From Rhodothermales bacterium (lineage in GTDB: Bacteria; Bacteroidota; Rhodothermia; Rhodothermales; UBA10348), in NCBI GenBank assembly GCA_030833605.1, contig JAURGV010000001.1, forward strand, positions 1-32,698: a stretch of DNA of 32,698 bases, in the 5' to 3' direction. Made by a program: the position numbers and the translations under genes. A model generated the notes under the pieces. It made no database searches. It was not told the origin of the DNA and was given only the letters and a program-made list of their open reading frames with translations. The stretch's first letter is position 1; each line of letters starts with the position of its first letter. Below are positions 30,998-32,698 of the stretch, one piece after another.

Positions 30998-32698
30998 ATG
31001 AAGGGCATTTTAACCACCATGGATGGCAACCAAGCGGCTGCACACATCGCGTACCTCACGAACGAGGTTATTGCCATCTACCCTATCACTCCGGCCTCTC
31101 CCATGGGCGAACTCTCGGACCAATGGAGTGCCCAATCGGCAAAAAACATTTGGGGTACGGTCCCAAAAGTTATCGAAATGCAGGCTGAAGGGGGTGCTGC
31201 TGGTGCAGTACATGGTGCGCTCCAAACAGGCTCACTAACCACGACTTTTACTGCCAGCCAGGGATTGCTGTTGATGATCCCCAACATGTATAAAATTGCT
31301 GGTGAGCTAACCAGTACCGTTTTTCATGTTGCCGCAAGGAGCTTGGCCACCCAAGGATTGTCCATTTTTGGCGACCATAGTGACGTGATGTCGGCTCGAA
31401 GTACCGGATGGGCCATGCTTTTTTCAGGGTCTGTCCAGGAAGTCATGGATATGGCTCTGATTTCGCACGCCTCAACTCTAGACACTAGAATTCCATTTTT
31501 ACACGCGTTTGATGGGTTTCGCACCAGCCATGAATTGCAAAAAATTGAAGTCATTCCAAATGATATCATTTCAAAAATGATTCCAATGGATCGCGTTCTC
31601 GAACACCGATCCCGTGGTTTGACTCCGGATAATCCCTTCATTCGTGGAACGGCGCAAAATCCTGACGTCTATTTCCAAGCCAGAGAATCGTGCAATCCGT
31701 TTTACGCTACTACACCCGAAACGGTACAAGCGAAAATGGATGAGCTTGCAGCGTTGACGGGCCGTCAGTACAAGTTATTTGATTACATCGGAGCGCCCGA
31801 CGCAGAACGTATAATCATTTTGATGGGGTCTGGGGCTGAGACTGCCGAGGAAACCATTAATTGGATGGTGGGACAAGGCGAAAAAGTTGGAATGATCAAA
31901 ATTCGTCTCTTTAGACCGTTTGATGTCCAATCGTTCATAGATGCTATACCTTCTTCCGTCAAAAAGATATCGGTTCTCGATAGAACGAAAGAACCAGGAT
32001 CCATTGGGGAGCCCCTTTACCAAGATGTAGTTACCGCGTTTTCTGAATTCGCTGGTGAGAGAACGATGCCTCACATCGTGGGAGGCCGCTATGGATTGTC
32101 TTCCAAAGAGTTTACGCCAGCCATGGTGCGCGGCATTTTGGACAATTTGAACGAATCAAAGCCCAAAAACCACTTCACGATTGGTATTTATGACGATGTG
32201 ACCCACACCAGCCTCGAATACGACGAATCGTTCTCCACCGAGCCTTCGGACGTCACACGAGCTTTATTTTGGGGTTTGGGCTCCGACGGTACGGTTGGTG
32301 CGAATAAGAACTCCATTAAGATTATTGGGGAAGGAACACCTTTCCATGCGCAAGGCTATTTCGTGTACGACAGCAAGAAGGCGGGGGCTCGAACCATTTC
32401 TCACCTCCGATTTGGCCCCAAACCGATTCAGTCGACCTATCTGATTACCAAAGCCAATTTTGTGGCTGTTCATCAGTTTGGATTCCTCGAACGCTATGAC
32501 ACGTTGGCCATGGCAGAAAACGGGGCAACGTTTCTACTAAACAGCCCCTATTCGGCGGCTGAAACGTGGGATAATCTCCCCCTTTCGGTTCAAAAAGCGA
32601 TCATTCTGAAAAAACTTCGCTTCATGGTGGTCGATGCGTACCAAATTGCCAAGGATTTAGGCCTAGGCGTACGCATCAACACCATTATGCAGGCTGCA
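30998..32698 (+). CDS. nifJ: Pyruvate:ferredoxin (flavodoxin) oxidoreductase, N-terminal part, runs off the window
   Basis: Open from ATG 30998 to the window end, 567 codons of an expected roughly 1,180. The single-chain enzyme oxidatively decarboxylates pyruvate to acetyl-CoA and reduces ferredoxin or flavodoxin, using thiamine diphosphate and iron-sulfur clusters. The visible part opens with TTMDGNQAAAHIAYLTNEVI and AIYPITPASPMGELSDQW (domain I). TVPKVIEMQAEGGAAGAVHG, FTASQGLLLMIPNMYKIAGE and SIFGDHSDVMSARSTGWAML follow. Domain II then has IIILMGSGAETAEETINWMV and MIKIRLFRPFDVQSFIDA, with ALFWGLGSDGTVGANKNSIK starting domain III. The ThDP and ferredoxin-like cluster domains lie beyond the window. 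It diverges from the NagB fusion gene. A second in-frame ATG seven codons in is possible. Confidence 0.96.
   Translation, partial: MKGILTTMDGNQAAAHIAYLTNEVIAIYPITPASPMGELSDQWSAQSAKNIWGTVPKVIEMQAEGGAAGAVHGALQTGSLTTTFTASQGLLLMIPNMYKIAGELTSTVFHVAARSLATQGLSIFGDHSDVMSARSTGWAMLFSGSVQEVMDMALISHASTLDTRIPFLHAFDGFRTSHELQKIEVIPNDIISKMIPMDRVLEHRSRGLTPDNPFIRGTAQNPDVYFQARESCNPFYATTPETVQAKMDELAALTGRQYKLFDYIGAPDAERIIILMGSGAETAEETINWMVGQGEKVGMIKIRLFRPFDVQSFIDAIPSSVKKISVLDRTKEPGSIGEPLYQDVVTAFSEFAGERTMPHIVGGRYGLSSKEFTPAMVRGILDNLNESKPKNHFTIGIYDDVTHTSLEYDESFSTEPSDVTRALFWGLGSDGTVGANKNSIKIIGEGTPFHAQGYFVYDSKKAGARTISHLRFGPKPIQSTYLITKANFVAVHQFGFLERYDTLAMAENGATFLLNSPYSAAETWDNLPLSVQKAIILKKLRFMVVDAYQIAKDLGLGVRINTIMQAA

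Overview
The window is a chromosomal stretch dominated by housekeeping and envelope genes, most of them on the minus strand. It suggests a member of the Bacteroidota in the broad sense, most likely near the Rhodothermia/Balneolia. Pointers are a GWxTD-type protein, a Bacteroidota-style LuxC-like acyl-CoA reductase, a long NagB/PIG-L fusion, a PorU-free outer-membrane gene set rich in PD40 propellers, weak Shine-Dalgarno signals, and a few Bacteroidota-like -33/-7 promoter boxes. The lineage is an inference. No phage, IS, CRISPR or integrase was found.

Layout. 1-5925 (minus): a RodZ-like membrane HTH protein, ligA, a sodium:solute symporter and the start of a 7TMR-HD (PgpH-type) c-di-AMP phosphodiesterase, overlapping or 1-7 nt apart, so one operon. 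6042-7548: mscL with its own terminator, diverging from a secreted DUF1028 protein. 7573-10143 (minus): a small His-tailed lipoprotein and a GWxTD/TPR secreted protein that is split by a frameshift at a T6 run. 10231-10343: a lone tRNA-Pro(GGG) with terminator. 10453-12704: a MerR regulator, an EamA permease and an unrecognised secreted protein. 12712-18439 (minus): an envelope cluster of a metallopeptidase/TolB-propeller/Omp85-like fusion, a BamB-like PQQ lipoprotein and a PEGA protein, followed by yqeY and cvpA. 18575-22297 (minus): adk, polyprenyl synthase, HPr and PTS enzyme I, probably one transcript from a promoter near 22340. 22388-26378 (minus): a YtxH-like protein, a holin-X-like protein, a LuxC-like reductase, crcB, a thiolase and an orphan 93-aa protein. 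26498-28779: a bacilliredoxin diverging from greA-ltaE. 28817-32698: the NagB/PIG-L fusion diverging from a partial nifJ-type pyruvate:ferredoxin oxidoreductase.

Several starts were moved inward from the longest possible frame because family alignment landmarks (HPr His15/Ser46, the MscL N-terminus, lipoprotein signal peptides, the GreA N-terminus) fix them. I found no clearly new multi-gene system. The observations most worth following are a rho-independent terminator inside the greA leader, resembling the E. coli GraL arrangement; the three-domain peptidase/propeller/barrel protein with its neighbours; and the frameshift in the GWxTD gene, which is either an error, a mutation or a slippage site.
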